Of a stretch of DNA of 64,000 nt, positions 23,201-33,491 are shown piece after piece. Within the stretch, counting starts at the first letter, position 1. Every line of letters begins with the position of its first letter. This DNA comes from Apricaphanius iberus (taxonomy: Eukaryota > Chordata > Actinopteri > Cyprinodontiformes > Aphaniidae): assembly GCA_028564705.1 (NCBI GenBank), contig JAPXFQ010001776.1, positions 558,001 through 622,000 on the forward strand, written 5' to 3'. The notes beneath the pieces were generated by a model, which was not told the DNA's origin, did no database searches, and saw only the letters and a list, made by a program, of their open reading frames with translations. The position numbers were made by a program, and so were the translations under genes.

Positions 23201-23985
23201 GTATATTGGGGGAAATGCTCAATTAATGAAGTAATTGGCATTTCAGAGAGTGGTTATCTGCATATATGGGAGTAAAAACTGGAACACTAAAAAATAGGAG
23301 CCCTCCACACTGATCAGCTCTGTACATCGCTCTCCAGCTGCCAGGAGCCACTGAGGGGGATAAAATGAGAGTGAAGAAAGAGGAACAGAATACAAATATA
23401 AAGACTGAACATTTATTAATCATTTTCTTGCATTTTACAGGTTGTTTAACTATTTTTATTCACAAGTGAAGAGTGGTAACACTGCCTAGGAGGGTTTCTT
23501 AAAGAATTTTTAATCAGTTAATTTTCAGGATTTCTTAATTTCCAGTTGTCTTTAAGGTTGTATTAAGGTTTGCATTAATAAACAACAGGGTCTACTAGAG
23601 GAAAGACTAAATAGACTCGAGGATTACATTTTAAAGGGTTCTTAATACCTTCTATTTCACAGGTTTCTTAACACTTTAAGTTTGATTTATTTCAGAATAT
23701 AACATAGTAAGAATGTATTTGTTCATGGATTTTTTAAGCTTCTTCCACGAGTATCAACATGTTTCAAGTCAGATTTAATTATCTCTTCACATGTAAGACA
23801 TTCTTATACATGTTTGGGTTTTTGAATTAGTTTTTGGGAATTGTTAAAATAATTTTTTTGTATAATGCCAAAAGAGGGTGAATTTATGAAATTTCTTGGA
23901 TTTGATTTCTTGCATTTTCAAAATGCTTTACAGGTTTTGATCTTAAGTTCTAAACACTTACGTACAGAGGAGATATCAATCTATT
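17241..23985 (+). other. non-coding interior of LTR element
   Basis: A GC-richer leader (17450-17770) has overlapping frames of about 140-154 codons on both strands, a sign of composition rather than coding. The rest is AT-rich with stops in every frame. Splice-like signals are present: GCGGTAAGTC at 18571-18580 is a good donor; TCTTTTTCTCATCCTGCAACAG ending 21744 and a long T-rich tract ending CACAG at 22322 are good acceptors. These suggest a spliced non-coding transcript. A GC-rich block lies at 21780-22000 and another at 22700-23000. Confidence 0.6.
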
Positions 23986-24011
23986 TTTAAAAAAGATTGA
24001 AAGAGGGAATT
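23986..24011 (+). promoter_or_regulatory. polypurine tract-like sequence
   Basis: AAAAAAGATTGAAAGAGGGAA directly abuts the 3' LTR, where plus-strand DNA synthesis of a retroelement would be primed. Confidence 0.55.
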
Positions 24012-24546
24012 GTGGTGTAATTCTGCATAAGGTTTAAACTTTTATTATTCAGAAGGTAAAAGACTGTTTATATAGTTTGCATGGTTGTAAAAATGGGTCT
24101 GTCACTATTTTTTATGCAGGTAAGCTTTTAAGTCATAAAACTCTGGGGTGAGTTTTATTGCAAGCTGTAAAAAACAGGATGTCTGTAGATTTAGGGTGTT
24201 GCCATACCATAAAACTCAGAAGGAGCTTTTAAGAAAAGACGTCTCACCCATATGACTGTATAATTTTCTGACAGCCAATAAGGGCTAAGACACTGTATGA
24301 AAATGTTCTGATTGGAGAGATTAGAAACGCCTCGAGGCCCGGTTGTCTATAAAGCTGTGAAATGAAGATCAGTTAATTGTTCAGATTTCTTTAAATCTGG
24401 ACCACAGGGGAACGACGGGGGCAAATTCCTCTGTAAAACTGCAATTTGTTAATCTGTTCAAAATAAATGTTAAACTGGAAATTGGCTCCATTTTGTCTCT
24501 GCTTGAACATGCATTGAATTAATTATGATAATTATTTAATTCAACA
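24012..24546 (+). repeat. 3' LTR
   Basis: 535 bp, starting TGTGGTGTAATTC and ending TTCAACA, followed by CATT. TATA-like and AATAAA signals are conserved with the 5' LTR. Confidence 0.9.
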
Positions 24547-24810
24547 CATTACAAAGATTGTGCTTTCTTTATCCAGCTGAAAACACCTGCAAGTCTACTG
24601 TCCTTATTCTGAAGAAATGTTTTCTGATATGATTTTGATAATTGTCAAGAGTAATCTATATAAGTCTATGTCAGGTTCATGAGAGCAAGTTGGTATGCAT
24701 ATGTTCTGTATGACTCCTGTACCTCCTTGTTTGATCAAACAAGTCTGTAATTAAAACCTCCTAAATCTGTCGGAATCATCTCTCATCCTTTATTTAAAAG
24801 ACTTAAAAAG
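24547..24810 (+). other. promoter/poly(A)-like non-coding sequence
   Basis: Contains TCTATATAAGTC (about 24656-24667) and, 75-110 bp later, a TAATTAAAACC stretch. Together with 16490-16678 on the other side of the LTR element it could be an older solo LTR split by the insertion, but its ends were not defined. Confidence 0.3.
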
Positions 24811-24930
24811 TGTCCCCAGTAGCAGGGCTCTGGAGATGGATGAGATGTACCCAGAGTTCCTCAAGGCTCTAGATGTTGTTGGGCTCAGTTGGTTAACATG
24901 GCTGTGTAATATTGCGTGGACATTGCGGGT
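24811..24930 (+). mobile_element. Rex3 LINE fragment 3 (RT N-terminus)
   Basis: CTGGAGATGGATGAGATGTA through GAGTTCCTCAAGGCTCTAGA and GGGCTCAGTTGG to AATATTGCGTGG matches the RT entry of Rex3 (DEMYPEFLKALDVVGLSWL, LCNIAWT). The next Rex3 segment, which has WQTGVVV in intact copies, is absent. Confidence 0.65.
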
Positions 24931-27041
24931 GTTACGTCAGTATGTGGTCCACCATCGAGATGTGTTTCGGCTCCACCTACAGTACTAAAATATTGTCTGT
25001 TGCGGGGAAAGGTCCTGCTTTTGATGTTTCTGATTGGCTGACCGGTTGAAGTCATTTTCTAATCCCAACATTAGAGGAGCATTACCTACCTTGTGTTTTT
25101 TGGATGTTATTCTCATCGTCTGGTTAATAATAACTTAGGAGCAATTACCAGTGCTCTAATACTGGGATAATTCTTGATGTACTCGAATTATCAGTGATAA
25201 ACTGAGGAAAAAGGGGTATCAGCTTTTTAATCTATATAAGAAACAGTATTAATTATTGAACCAGACAATCAGTGTATCTGAAGATGAGTCCTTTTGATTG
25301 ATGTATTGAAACACACTCATTAAAAGAAGCAGAGAGATTTTTAAGAATGCATTTACCAAATGGTCACACATTCGCAAAGTAAATTCAATCTAGTCTAAAC
25401 TGATCTATACTACTCTATGCTAAATGAGGGTCTATGCTACAGGGAGTAAGATATGGATGAATACGGAAGTAAAACAAAACAAGGCAACGTTGTAGGAAAA
25501 TCCGGCCAAACGCACTTACATAGTAGGCGTGCATGGGACAGGTAGAGGAAGTGGGGTTAGAGAGACCTTAGCGGCTCTTCTCACTTAGGTGTGAATTTTA
25601 GGAGCTCAACCACAGAAACATTTCACTTACATGTTTCCACATGAATTATTTGCTATTACCTTACACTGTACCGCACATACACATGCAGACCAAAAGACAG
25701 AATAATGACCAACCAGACTCAACTCAGATAACGTACAGAAGATCCCATTTACATTACACAATGTACAGCAGTTTATAAATTCTAAGCCGTTTTCACCCGC
25801 ATTGTGATTCATACAACTTAACATGTTCGTTCAACGAACATAAAACACTCAAAAAGGAGTTCAGAATACATTAGCTTCACCTCCGTTTTTCAACACCCGG
25901 TAGCTAATAGTATGGCCGCAGCAATGTGCTTCGTAGGCGCACCGCATTTCTATTTTAAATGTAAGTCAACTATTTTTAACCATCGGGCTTATATCTAAAA
26001 TGTCTGTTTTATTTTTTTATTATTATTATTTAGATCCAAAGCAGTTATATATGGTTCGTTCGTTGCTTAGCAGTTGCAGCTTCGGTGGCTACCAGGTACT
26101 AATTCGTTTGCACATTTGATTTAACTGACATTTAAAAAAAAAAAAAAAGTAAAACTCTCGTTATACATTTCCAGTTACATGGTTGAAGTAATATTACTAC
26201 GCTACAATGCTACTATGATGGGCAGGACGTAAACAGACCACGTAAGCCGCCACGGTCACGTAAGGTTAGTGTGTTCCAAACCGTTTTTTTGACCAAGGAA
26301 GGACAATGTCCTCGTAGGCAAGACGCCTTGAAATTGAGAAACACCCAGGATTCACGCTGCTGTGCTTCTCAAATCCACACAGAGTCTGCTCCAACCACGG
26401 AAGTCAGCTCACATCCAAGCAGGCTCTGGAGCGACAACACAGTCCTGCACTGCCCCCTTCTGCCCGATTCCTGCCATTACCCAGGAATATTAGTTTAGAG
26501 GTCATTGAATTTACTAACACCCACTAAACCTGAAAAATCGTTACAGCCAAAATAAATCTATAATTTTGTGCATGTCACACGTGGTCTCAACTAGTTAGCT
26601 TTATATCTATGCAAAGAGCTCATACAATAGCTGTATGTATTTTATGAGGCGACTGCACCACGCAAAGCTGACGGGATTGTAACAGTTGGGAATCAAAACA
26701 GCAACAAAACTCAAAACGAACACACTGCTTTTGCTCACAAATCTAAGAAAACAGAGTAAACACAAACACACTCAACCAGTTCAAGCAGGAGAACCGCACA
26801 GACTTAAACAAATCTGAGCATTCTGGCGGCAACTTAGACTGCGCTTGATGAATTGCGGCAGCTTTGGGCAGCTGTGGTGCAGACGGTGCAGAGAGGGAGG
26901 GGAGAAGGGCGGTTAGGATCATTCTGTCGGGCCAGCCACTAGATTCCCAGGGAATGGAAAGGGGTATCTTGCAAGTACGTTCTTCTCTGTTCAGCTGAAG
27001 AGACTGGAGGCCCTCCGTTAGGTTCAAAGCCTAGTGTCAAA
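24931..27041. other. mostly non-coding, one candidate first exon pair
   Basis: No transposon family is recognised. The interval holds the candidate host exons at 25912-26095, a near-palindrome ATGTTCGTTCAACGAACAT at about 25824-25842, and a GC-rich block at 26800-27000. Confidence 0.4.
25912..26095 (+). CDS. candidate 5' coding exons of an unidentified gene
   Basis: ATG at 25912 sits in a good context (AGTATGG). The frame MAAAMCFVGAPHFYFK runs 49 nt to a donor (AAAT|GTAAGTC, GT at 25961). After a 73-nt intron ending TTATTATTATTTAG, exon 2 (26034-26095) continues in frame (YPKQLYMVRSLLSSCSFGGYQ) to CAG|GTACT. Both splice junctions fit the consensus and the joined 111 nt are 37 whole codons. 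I do not recognise the protein, and no third exon was found before the transposon cluster. It may be a truncated host gene or chance. No further function can be assigned. Confidence 0.3.
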
Positions 27042-27561
27042 AAGCGATGGTTTCTCTACTTTTACATAGATGGCTTCTTTTACTCCTCTTTCAAACCATC
27101 TGTCCTCTCTGTCTAATATCTGGACATTGCTGTCCTCAAAGGAGTGAGCTTTCTCCTTGAGATGTAAATGAACAGCAGAGTCCATGCCTGAGGAGTTAGC
27201 TCTCGCTAAACAGAGGAGGAGGCCTGAGACATCACCTATCTCCAATTTACAATGCTGCCCTTTCATCCCTCCCTAGAAGATTCAAACAAATTAGCCTCTA
27301 ATAACAGAAACAACTGTGACTCCAACGACTGTCGTTATAACACAATAGGGCACTAATGAAGCCGAAACCTAACCTCCACCAATAGGCGGCACGCCAACGA
27401 CCGTCGTTAAGACATGGAGCACAAAGGATCCAATGACATAATGATTCTTGTTCAAGAGGTTAAATAGCTGAGTCTCCACACCAGTTAGTTGGACCAGTCC
27501 CAGCCTGGTCAGCAGCGAGCATGAACTGATGAAGCCTCTTGGATAAGAGGTGAAACGTCTT
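27042..27561 (+). mobile_element. Penelope-like element, 3' fragment with internal inversion
   Basis: The right part (about 27207-27561) is the 3' end of a Penelope-like element in plus orientation (IYNAALSSLPRRF, a 3' UTR, and the terminal hammerhead motif). The left part (27042-27204) is the segment that should lie just upstream, but inverted: its minus strand encodes SGMDSAVHLHLKEKAHSFED through KEAIYVKVEKPSL of the GIY-YIG domain. In the uninverted copy at 47814-48629 these two parts adjoin at the same point. Confidence 0.85.
27526..27559 (+). ncRNA. hammerhead ribozyme core in Penelope-like element
   Basis: CTGATGA is followed by a 7-bp stem (GCCTCTT/AAGAGGT, one G-U) with loop GGAT, then GAAAC and GTC, the conserved parts of a hammerhead in the right order. 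GAA before and TTC after can form the start of stem I. Stem III is only the ACGT palindrome, so activity would most likely need a dimer. Such minimal hammerheads are known from Penelope-like elements. The same 34 bases occur on the minus strand at 47602-47635. Confidence 0.75.
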
Positions 27562-28892
27562 CTGGTTGTTCTATATATATTTCTTCATCTATTGGTGCGT
27601 GTAGATAGGCGGTTTTTACATCCATCTGATGAACCAACAGATCTTCTTGAACCACTTTCTGCATCAAGATTCTCACACTAGCTAAATTAGCAGTAGGCGA
27701 AAAAGTCTCTTCATAATCAACTCCTTTTGTTTGACTAAAACCTTTGGCCACAAATCGAGCTTTATACCTGTTTGATCCATTTGTGTTCTTTTTAACAGAA
27801 TAAACCCATTTACCCCCCACTGCTTTCTTACCCTCTGGTAAAGTGGCTAAAGTAAATGTATCGTTCTCCTTAAGGGACTGAATTTCTTCATTCATCGCTT
27901 TCGCCCATTCTTTTGACTCTCTTGACGCAATAGCTTCGCGAAATGATGTTGGTATTTCACACAACAATCTATAGCAATAATCCACGCTAGTTAGTTCCCT
28001 TTCACACTCTTTGACATCTGTAACATAATCGCACAAATAACTGGGTCTCTTTCTGATTCTGGATGGATAACGTGAAGCTCCAGCATCTACTTTATCCTCA
28101 GTTTTAACCTCTGAATCAGTTCGGCTCCTTTCAATCTCATCTGTAAGATCCTCATCTTGCAAAGTGATTTTTTCACCCTTCGTCAGTTTGGGTTCACAAC
28201 CTTTTCTCGATTCATAAATCTCATCTTCATAAATCTGATCACTCTGAGTTTCTTGATCCGTTGTTGCTGGATTTAGTATCTTTATCAATCTGTGCTTCTC
28301 AACCTTGCCTGTTTTTGGAAAATAGATCAAATATGCGGGACTATTTTTGTCATATCCCAAGAAAACACCTTTATCACATCTTGGATCCAACTTTCCCCCA
28401 TTTTGTTTATAAGCATAGCACAATGATCCAAATTTTTTCATTCTAGAAATATCAGGTCTTTTTCCAGTTAACATCATATATGCTGTCTGACCGGTACGTT
28501 TGTTAAAACATCGATTCCTGATCACTCCCGCAGTTTGTACTGCATATGGCCATAAAGTCTTTGGCAGTTCGCTCTCAATTAACATGCATCTTGCCATGTC
28601 AAAAAGTGTACGCCAGTTCCTCTCTGCTGTTCTGTTTTGATGAGGAGAGTATGGCGCCGACGTTTCATGCCTAATGCCGAGTCTACTTAACAGATCTCGG
28701 AACTGTCTGCTTGTATATTCCGTTCCATTATCAGAACGAATGCACTTGATTTTCCCATATGGTGCCACATCTGCAATAAATCGTTCTGTTGCTTGAGTTG
28801 TATCACTTTTGTGTTTCAGATTATAAGTAAATGTTGCACCTGAAAAATCATCAACAAACGACAAAACAAACTTGAACCCTTCTTTAGAGTTT
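27562..28892 (-). pseudogene. copia pol, integrase C-terminal part and RT start
   Basis: The frame continues the integrase with LSFVDDFSGATFTYNLKHKS, second catalytic Asp in IRSDNGTEYTS, and the catalytic Glu in HQNRTAERNWR (usual QNGTAER, with Gly replaced by Arg). A charged linker (DEIYESRKGCEPKL ...) follows, then the RT: EWAKAMNEEIQSLKENDTF, GGKWVYSVKKN, YKARFVAKGFSQ, DYEETFSP and motif A VHQMDVKTAYLHA with catalytic Asp. It ends at YIEQPE. The last 16 codons of the longest frame read from Penelope sequence. The protein cannot be functional without the RT palm and RNase H. Confidence 0.88.
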
Positions 28893-28900
28893 GGCGTAAT

Positions 28901-31807
28901 ACAGGAGTCTCAGACTCATTTTACTTGGGGGCCGCTGGGGGCAGACTCTGGGTGAGGCTGGGCCGCATCAGGATTTCCACAAAAAAAGCGCTGATAAAAC
29001 ATTACTCTTATCAAATATCTTTATTTTTAACACAAAATAATGAATTAAAGAAATGAATAAAATAATAAATAAATAAAAAATACATAAAAAATACAGATGA
29101 CTGAAGAAACCACATATCCACTGACTGACTAGCTGACAAAAAAAAAACTAATAATTTTTGATTCAGTTTCAAATGTCTGTTTTACCATTTTTTTTAACTT
29201 TAACTTTCTGGACAGGAATGAAACATTGAACATGAACATTAACTGTTTTGAACATGCGTTCTCTTGCCTACACCTTGCTGGTAGAGATCTGGCAGCGCTT
29301 GTTCTCACATAGACGAGCTACATTTGCCTTGAGGGAGGAAGCAGTGGAGACCCTTAGTACAGCTTGAAGATGCTCATCAGTAAGTCTGGACCTGTATTTG
29401 GACTTATTGAAGTTCAAGGTGGAGAAGAGCTTCTCACACAAGTATGTGCTCCCAAAAAGGCACATGGTCCGCTTGAACAGTCGGGAAAGTTCAGGAAAGC
29501 TGGGGGGCAACTCTCTCAAAAATTGCCCAAGCTTGTCTGCTCCACTCATCTCCCTGAAATTAGCTTTGAGTGCAGAGTTGCACTGCAGGTCAATGAGCTC
29601 CATTTGAAGTACAGGGGGGGCATCTTGCACATCAAAAGAGAAAGGGTCCGCAAAAATTTGAAATGTGGCTCTGTGCGTCTTGAAGTCTGCAAATCTGTGA
29701 TCAAATTCCTCCTGTAGGTTAAAAATGGCCTCAACATACTTCTCACCACTGAATGGTGTGCCTGCATCCACAAGTGCCTTGCATGCTGGGAAATGGCAAA
29801 GGTTTGTTTGAGAGAGCTGGGCTTTCCATAACATGAGTTTTGTGCAGAATGCTCTGACATTGTCATAGGCAGCACTGACAAGTTGCCCCTGGCCTTGTAG
29901 CTTCTTGTTTAGTACATTGAGCTCCTGTGTGATGTCAACAAAGAAAGCTAAGTCCATGAGCCATTTGGGATCACTTAGCACAGGAACAGCCACCCCGTCC
30001 TTCTCCATGAAGTCTTTTACTTCTGCTCTCAATTCAAAAAATCTCTTCAAAACATTTCCCCTGCTGAGCCAACGTACCTCAGTGAAGTAGAGCACATCCT
30101 CATAGTCCGACTCCAATTCCTCTAAAAAAGCACGGAACATTCTGTGCTTTAAGCCTCTGGATCTGATTTGGTTGATGCATTTCACAACGACAGACATCAC
30201 ATTTTCAAACTTCAGGCATTTGCTGCAAAGGGCCTGCTGATGGATAATGCAGTGCAGAGCTATGGCCTCCTCCACACCCTCCTCTTCCAGTTTTTTTTTA
30301 ACAAGTGCTACCAGTCCATTCTTCCTCCCTGTCATTGATGGGGCTCCATCGGTTGTTATTCCAGCAAAGCTCTTCCATTGCAAACCGGCAATCTCAATGG
30401 CATCACACAGCTGGTGAAATATTTCTTTTGCAGTCGTCTGGCCATGCATTGGAATTACTGTGAGCAACTCCTCCATCAGTTCAAAGTTATCATCAACACC
30501 GCGGACATATATTGCTAGCTGGGCAGTGTCTGTGATGTCTGTGGTCTCATCAAGAGCCACCGAATATGCACTGAAACATTTTGCTTTCTCACACAGTTGA
30601 TCATAAATGTCACTTGACAGGTCAGAAATGCGCTCTGCCACAGTGCTGGCAGAAAGGCTGATGTTGTTGAACTGACCTTTCTTTTCAGGGCAGACAATAT
30701 GTGCAGCCTGTAACATGCACTTTTTGACAAATTCCCCTTCTGTAAATGGCTTTCCTGCTTTTGCAATCATCTCACTAACGATGTAGCTAGCTTCAACTGC
30801 TGCAAAACTCTCTTTCTTTGCTTTCTTAAAGAAATCATGTTGCCTCAGTAGACGTGTTTTAAGACTGGCAAACTGGTTGGCTCTCTCATCTCCCTGGTAT
30901 TTTTCATACTTCTCAGCATGTTTAGTTGTATAATGACGTTTCAAATTGTATTCCTTGTACACCGCAACTTTTTCAGTGCAAATAAGACATGTCGGGTTGC
31001 CCCTGTGCTCAACAAAGAAATATTGCACTCCCCATTTTTCCTGAAATAATCTGTGCTCATCACCGACCTTTCTTTTCACTGCAGGCTTTGAAAGAGACAT
31101 CTTTGGGGCTCTATGTGATTTCACTTGGAGTCAGACTTAAAGGAATGCACACGGTCACCACACAGACCACAGAAAGTAGTCTTCAATAGCTTCCCCTCCA
31201 GACACTCAGAGCTGGCGCTCGCGCACATTTCACGCGGCTCCGCTCAGCCCCGCGAAACTGGCTGAGCGGAAGCAGGGAGATGCCGTCCTCACGTAAGAGA
31301 CCGGGGTGTTTTATGAGTCCAAAACAGAAAACTAACCGTCGGGATTTCATCAGAAGGGTATATTTCTCGCATCAAATCGCGCCAGAATTAAAATTAAACT
31401 TAAACTTGAAATAATCTCAGAAACTTACCTCGTGGAGGCAGACGTGGTTTAGCTGTTATCGGCTTCACTCTACAGACGCATGCGCGTTGGCGACTCGAGA
31501 GATAAAGAGCTGATGGGCGCCACTCGAACGCACGCGCATTGCTTAAACTGACGGACACCGGCTTCTCCTCTACCCTGTTGACTGGTGGAATGAATGAGTG
31601 AGCGAGGTATTGGACAGCCCGGCCGATGTCCCGCCCTCCAGCCTTATACCTCACCGGGATTGGTTCATTCAGCGCCGCACACAACAAGTGTAATTCATAT
31701 CAATCTTGCGGGCCGCACTTATATTAATCTTTCATATTAAGATGGGGGCCGCAAATTATCGTACCGGGGGCAGCAGTTGGCCCGCGGGCCGCGTGCCTGA
31801 GACCCAT
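28901..31807 (-). mobile_element. hAT (Charlie-like) DNA transposon, intact
   Basis: A 2907-bp element lies between two copies of GGCGTAAT (28893-28900 and 31808-31815), the 8-bp duplication expected for hAT. Its ends are imperfect inverted repeats (AGGAGTCTCAGACTC at the left; GGGTCTCAGGCACGC read inward from the right), and subterminal GGGCCGC-type motifs occur on both sides. It carries one uninterrupted transposase frame. All parts needed for an autonomous element appear present. It sits inside the copia integrase frame. Confidence 0.92.
29268..31124 (-). CDS. hAT transposase, Charlie/GTF2IRD2-related
   Basis: 618 residues without a stop, the usual length for a full hAT transposase. Residues about 35-75 form a BED-like zinc finger (CLICTEKVAVYKEYNLKRHYTTKH, C2H2). 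The RNase H-like core shows the first catalytic Asp in VALDETTDITD (about 190), the second in GITTDGAPSMTG (about 260), and the candidate Glu in YFTEVRWLSRG (about 353). The C-terminal dimerisation segment reads FGSTYLCEKLFSTLNFNKSK. It resembles the Charlie8-type transposase from which mammalian GTF2IRD2 took its C-terminus. Start is ATG 31124; Met 31100 (MSLSKPAV) is an alternative. It would act in the nucleus, binding the element ends to cut and paste it. Possibly active. Confidence 0.92.
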   Translation of the reverse strand: MKSHRAPKMSLSKPAVKRKVGDEHRLFQEKWGVQYFFVEHRGNPTCLICTEKVAVYKEYNLKRHYTTKHAEKYEKYQGDERANQFASLKTRLLRQHDFFKKAKKESFAAVEASYIVSEMIAKAGKPFTEGEFVKKCMLQAAHIVCPEKKGQFNNISLSASTVAERISDLSSDIYDQLCEKAKCFSAYSVALDETTDITDTAQLAIYVRGVDDNFELMEELLTVIPMHGQTTAKEIFHQLCDAIEIAGLQWKSFAGITTDGAPSMTGRKNGLVALVKKKLEEEGVEEAIALHCIIHQQALCSKCLKFENVMSVVVKCINQIRSRGLKHRMFRAFLEELESDYEDVLYFTEVRWLSRGNVLKRFFELRAEVKDFMEKDGVAVPVLSDPKWLMDLAFFVDITQELNVLNKKLQGQGQLVSAAYDNVRAFCTKLMLWKAQLSQTNLCHFPACKALVDAGTPFSGEKYVEAIFNLQEEFDHRFADFKTHRATFQIFADPFSFDVQDAPPVLQMELIDLQCNSALKANFREMSGADKLGQFLRELPPSFPELSRLFKRTMCLFGSTYLCEKLFSTLNFNKSKYRSRLTDEHLQAVLRVSTASSLKANVARLCENKRCQISTSKV

Positions 31808-31815
31808 GGCGTAAT

Positions 31816-33378
31816 AGGACCAGCTAGATCCGTATGTACCAACTCTAACGCTGCACTGGCCTTTTCATCTGGTTCTCGGTTCCTAGTTTGAGTAAACTTC
31901 CCTTGTATACACGCTTCACATTGCAAATTTTTGTTGATTTTACCCTTAATTTCCATCCCATCAACGACATTTTGCAGATTTTGAACATCCTCATAATTAC
32001 AGTGCCCTAGAATTTCATGCCACATTTGCATATCAAAACATCCATTACATTCTTCTTCAATCTCTTGCACAGTGTTTATAAAGAACAGTCTCTTATGTTC
32101 ATATATAGGGAATTTTGTCCCGTCAACATGTTTAAGAAAACTGTCTCCATGTTTAAAAACCACAGTGGCTCCATGACTAGTAGCTGCTTTCACTGACAAA
32201 ATGTCTTGTGGAAATGATGGTATGTAGAGCGCTTGTTTCAATGTTACCTTGTGGCTTCGTCCTTTACTGTCGATCATACTTATCTCAGCATCTCCTCGCC
32301 GCTTTGCAGATCCTCTGCTCCGTCTGCCGTCAGCCAACTCTACGCAGTGAGCCTCTGGTCTGAATGTGTCATCAAAAGTCTTAAAACTCTCCATCTGTGT
32401 GATGATATGTGACGTCGCTCCTGTGTCCACCAGTAGCTGATTATTCAGCACCTCTTGGCCACCATCCGGAATCTTCATGGATTTCGAGCCCATCTTGAAC
32501 GCGTAATCCTTTTCCTTATCCTCCATGGCCACTCTCGCTTCGTCTCGCCTCAGCCTTCTTCTGCATGTTGCATCTTTATGTGTATTGCTCCGGCAAAAAC
32601 TGCACCACACTTTGGATCTGCAGGTCCTCGCGCTGTGTCCTTTTAGTCCACATTTAAAACAGATAATCTCTTTATTCTTTGATCTTCTATCATCTGCTCT
32701 CCATGAAGCGGAATCCTGGTCTAATTGCACTTTTGTCCTCATTACGTTGTCATCAGTTGCAGCTGCACGCATTCTCTCAGTTTCTTCATAACTTCTGAGT
32801 TTTACTTTAAACTCTGAAAATGTAATTTTTGCTTCACTCTGTGTAACGTGCACAATCAGGGGTTTAAATGTCTCTGGTAGGCCTTTCATTGTCATTGCGA
32901 TCAGAAGTCCATCAGTTAATGACTCACCAGCATTTTTTAACGCTGTAATGATCGCTTCTGCTCGGATTATATAATCCGTCACATTCTCATTCTTTTCATT
33001 TGCGAGAGAAGTCAGTTCAGTGTACAAACTTATGATCCTTGGCTTGCTGACCCCAGCATAGTGAGCTCTTAAAATTTTCAGTGCTTTTCGACCATCATCA
33101 GCTGCATCTCTCATAATTAACGATAAACTTTTGTCATCCAAAAATTGTATCAACTCTGCATATGCTTCTGCATTTTTGTCATCATCACCGTCACCGGCTT
33201 CTTCATCACCTTCAGTCTCTTCCACCTTTAAAATGACATCTTTCAAGCCTTGTAATCTGAGATGACCCAGGAACTTCGTTTCCCATATCTCATATTTCCT
33301 TTCATCTCCATCAAATTGCAAACGGGAATATCGACTGCCCAACTCTGTAGCGCGTCTGCTCATGATGCACAAAAACAC
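31816..33378 (-). pseudogene. copia gag-pol, N-terminal part
   Basis: From ATG 33378 (Met at 33363, MSRRATELG, is as likely) the frame encodes Gag with a copia-type capsid ([31 protein letters not shown]), a zinc knuckle [14 protein letters not shown] plus a second Cys-rich [14 protein letters not shown], the protease [12 protein letters not shown] with active-site DTG, the pre-integrase zinc motif (HEILGHCNY ... CEACIQGK) and the first integrase catalytic Asp in [10 protein letters not shown]. Real sequence ends at the hAT insertion. The last codons of the longest frame read transposon DNA. About 520 residues without a stop, so the element was probably intact when the hAT inserted. Confidence 0.9.
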
Positions 33379-33477
33379 TCACTGACTCAATTGTGCCAAA
33401 CTGTTCACACCTGGTGGAGACTTGCGAATTCGGGAAACGCTGCCGCTCCTTTGGCAATCACACGCTCTCCTTGCTTC

Positions 33478-33491
33478 CTGGGCCCATAACC
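33478..33491 (-). promoter_or_regulatory. copia primer-binding site (internal initiator tRNA-Met)
   Basis: On the minus strand GGTTATGGGCCCAG follows the LTR directly. It is complementary to the anticodon stem-loop of initiator tRNA-Met (CTGGGCCCATAACC), as in Drosophila copia, which primes from a half-tRNA cleaved in this region. Confidence 0.85.

Larger units (their letters stand above)
16679..24546 (+). mobile_element. two-LTR retroelement with non-coding interior (LARD-like)
   Basis: Two direct repeats of 540 and 535 bp bound a 6.8-kb interior. The outer flanks share the 4-bp duplication CATT (16675-16678 and 24547-24550), the target-site size of many retroviruses. LTRs start TGTGG and end CAACA, a primer-site-like TTGGTGACCTCGACG follows the 5' LTR, and a purine-rich tract precedes the 3' LTR. 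No gag, protease, RT, integrase or env can be read in any frame, although LTR divergence is only about 1.9%. It resembles large non-autonomous retrotransposon derivatives that are mobilised by a partner element. Partner and superfamily are unknown. Confidence 0.85.

Noticed and set aside
27509..27561. C-terminal codons of the copia frame
   Set aside because: They are antisense Penelope sequence, not copia.
31756..31807. Last codons of the copia gag-pol N-terminal frame
   Set aside because: They translate the hAT terminal sequence.
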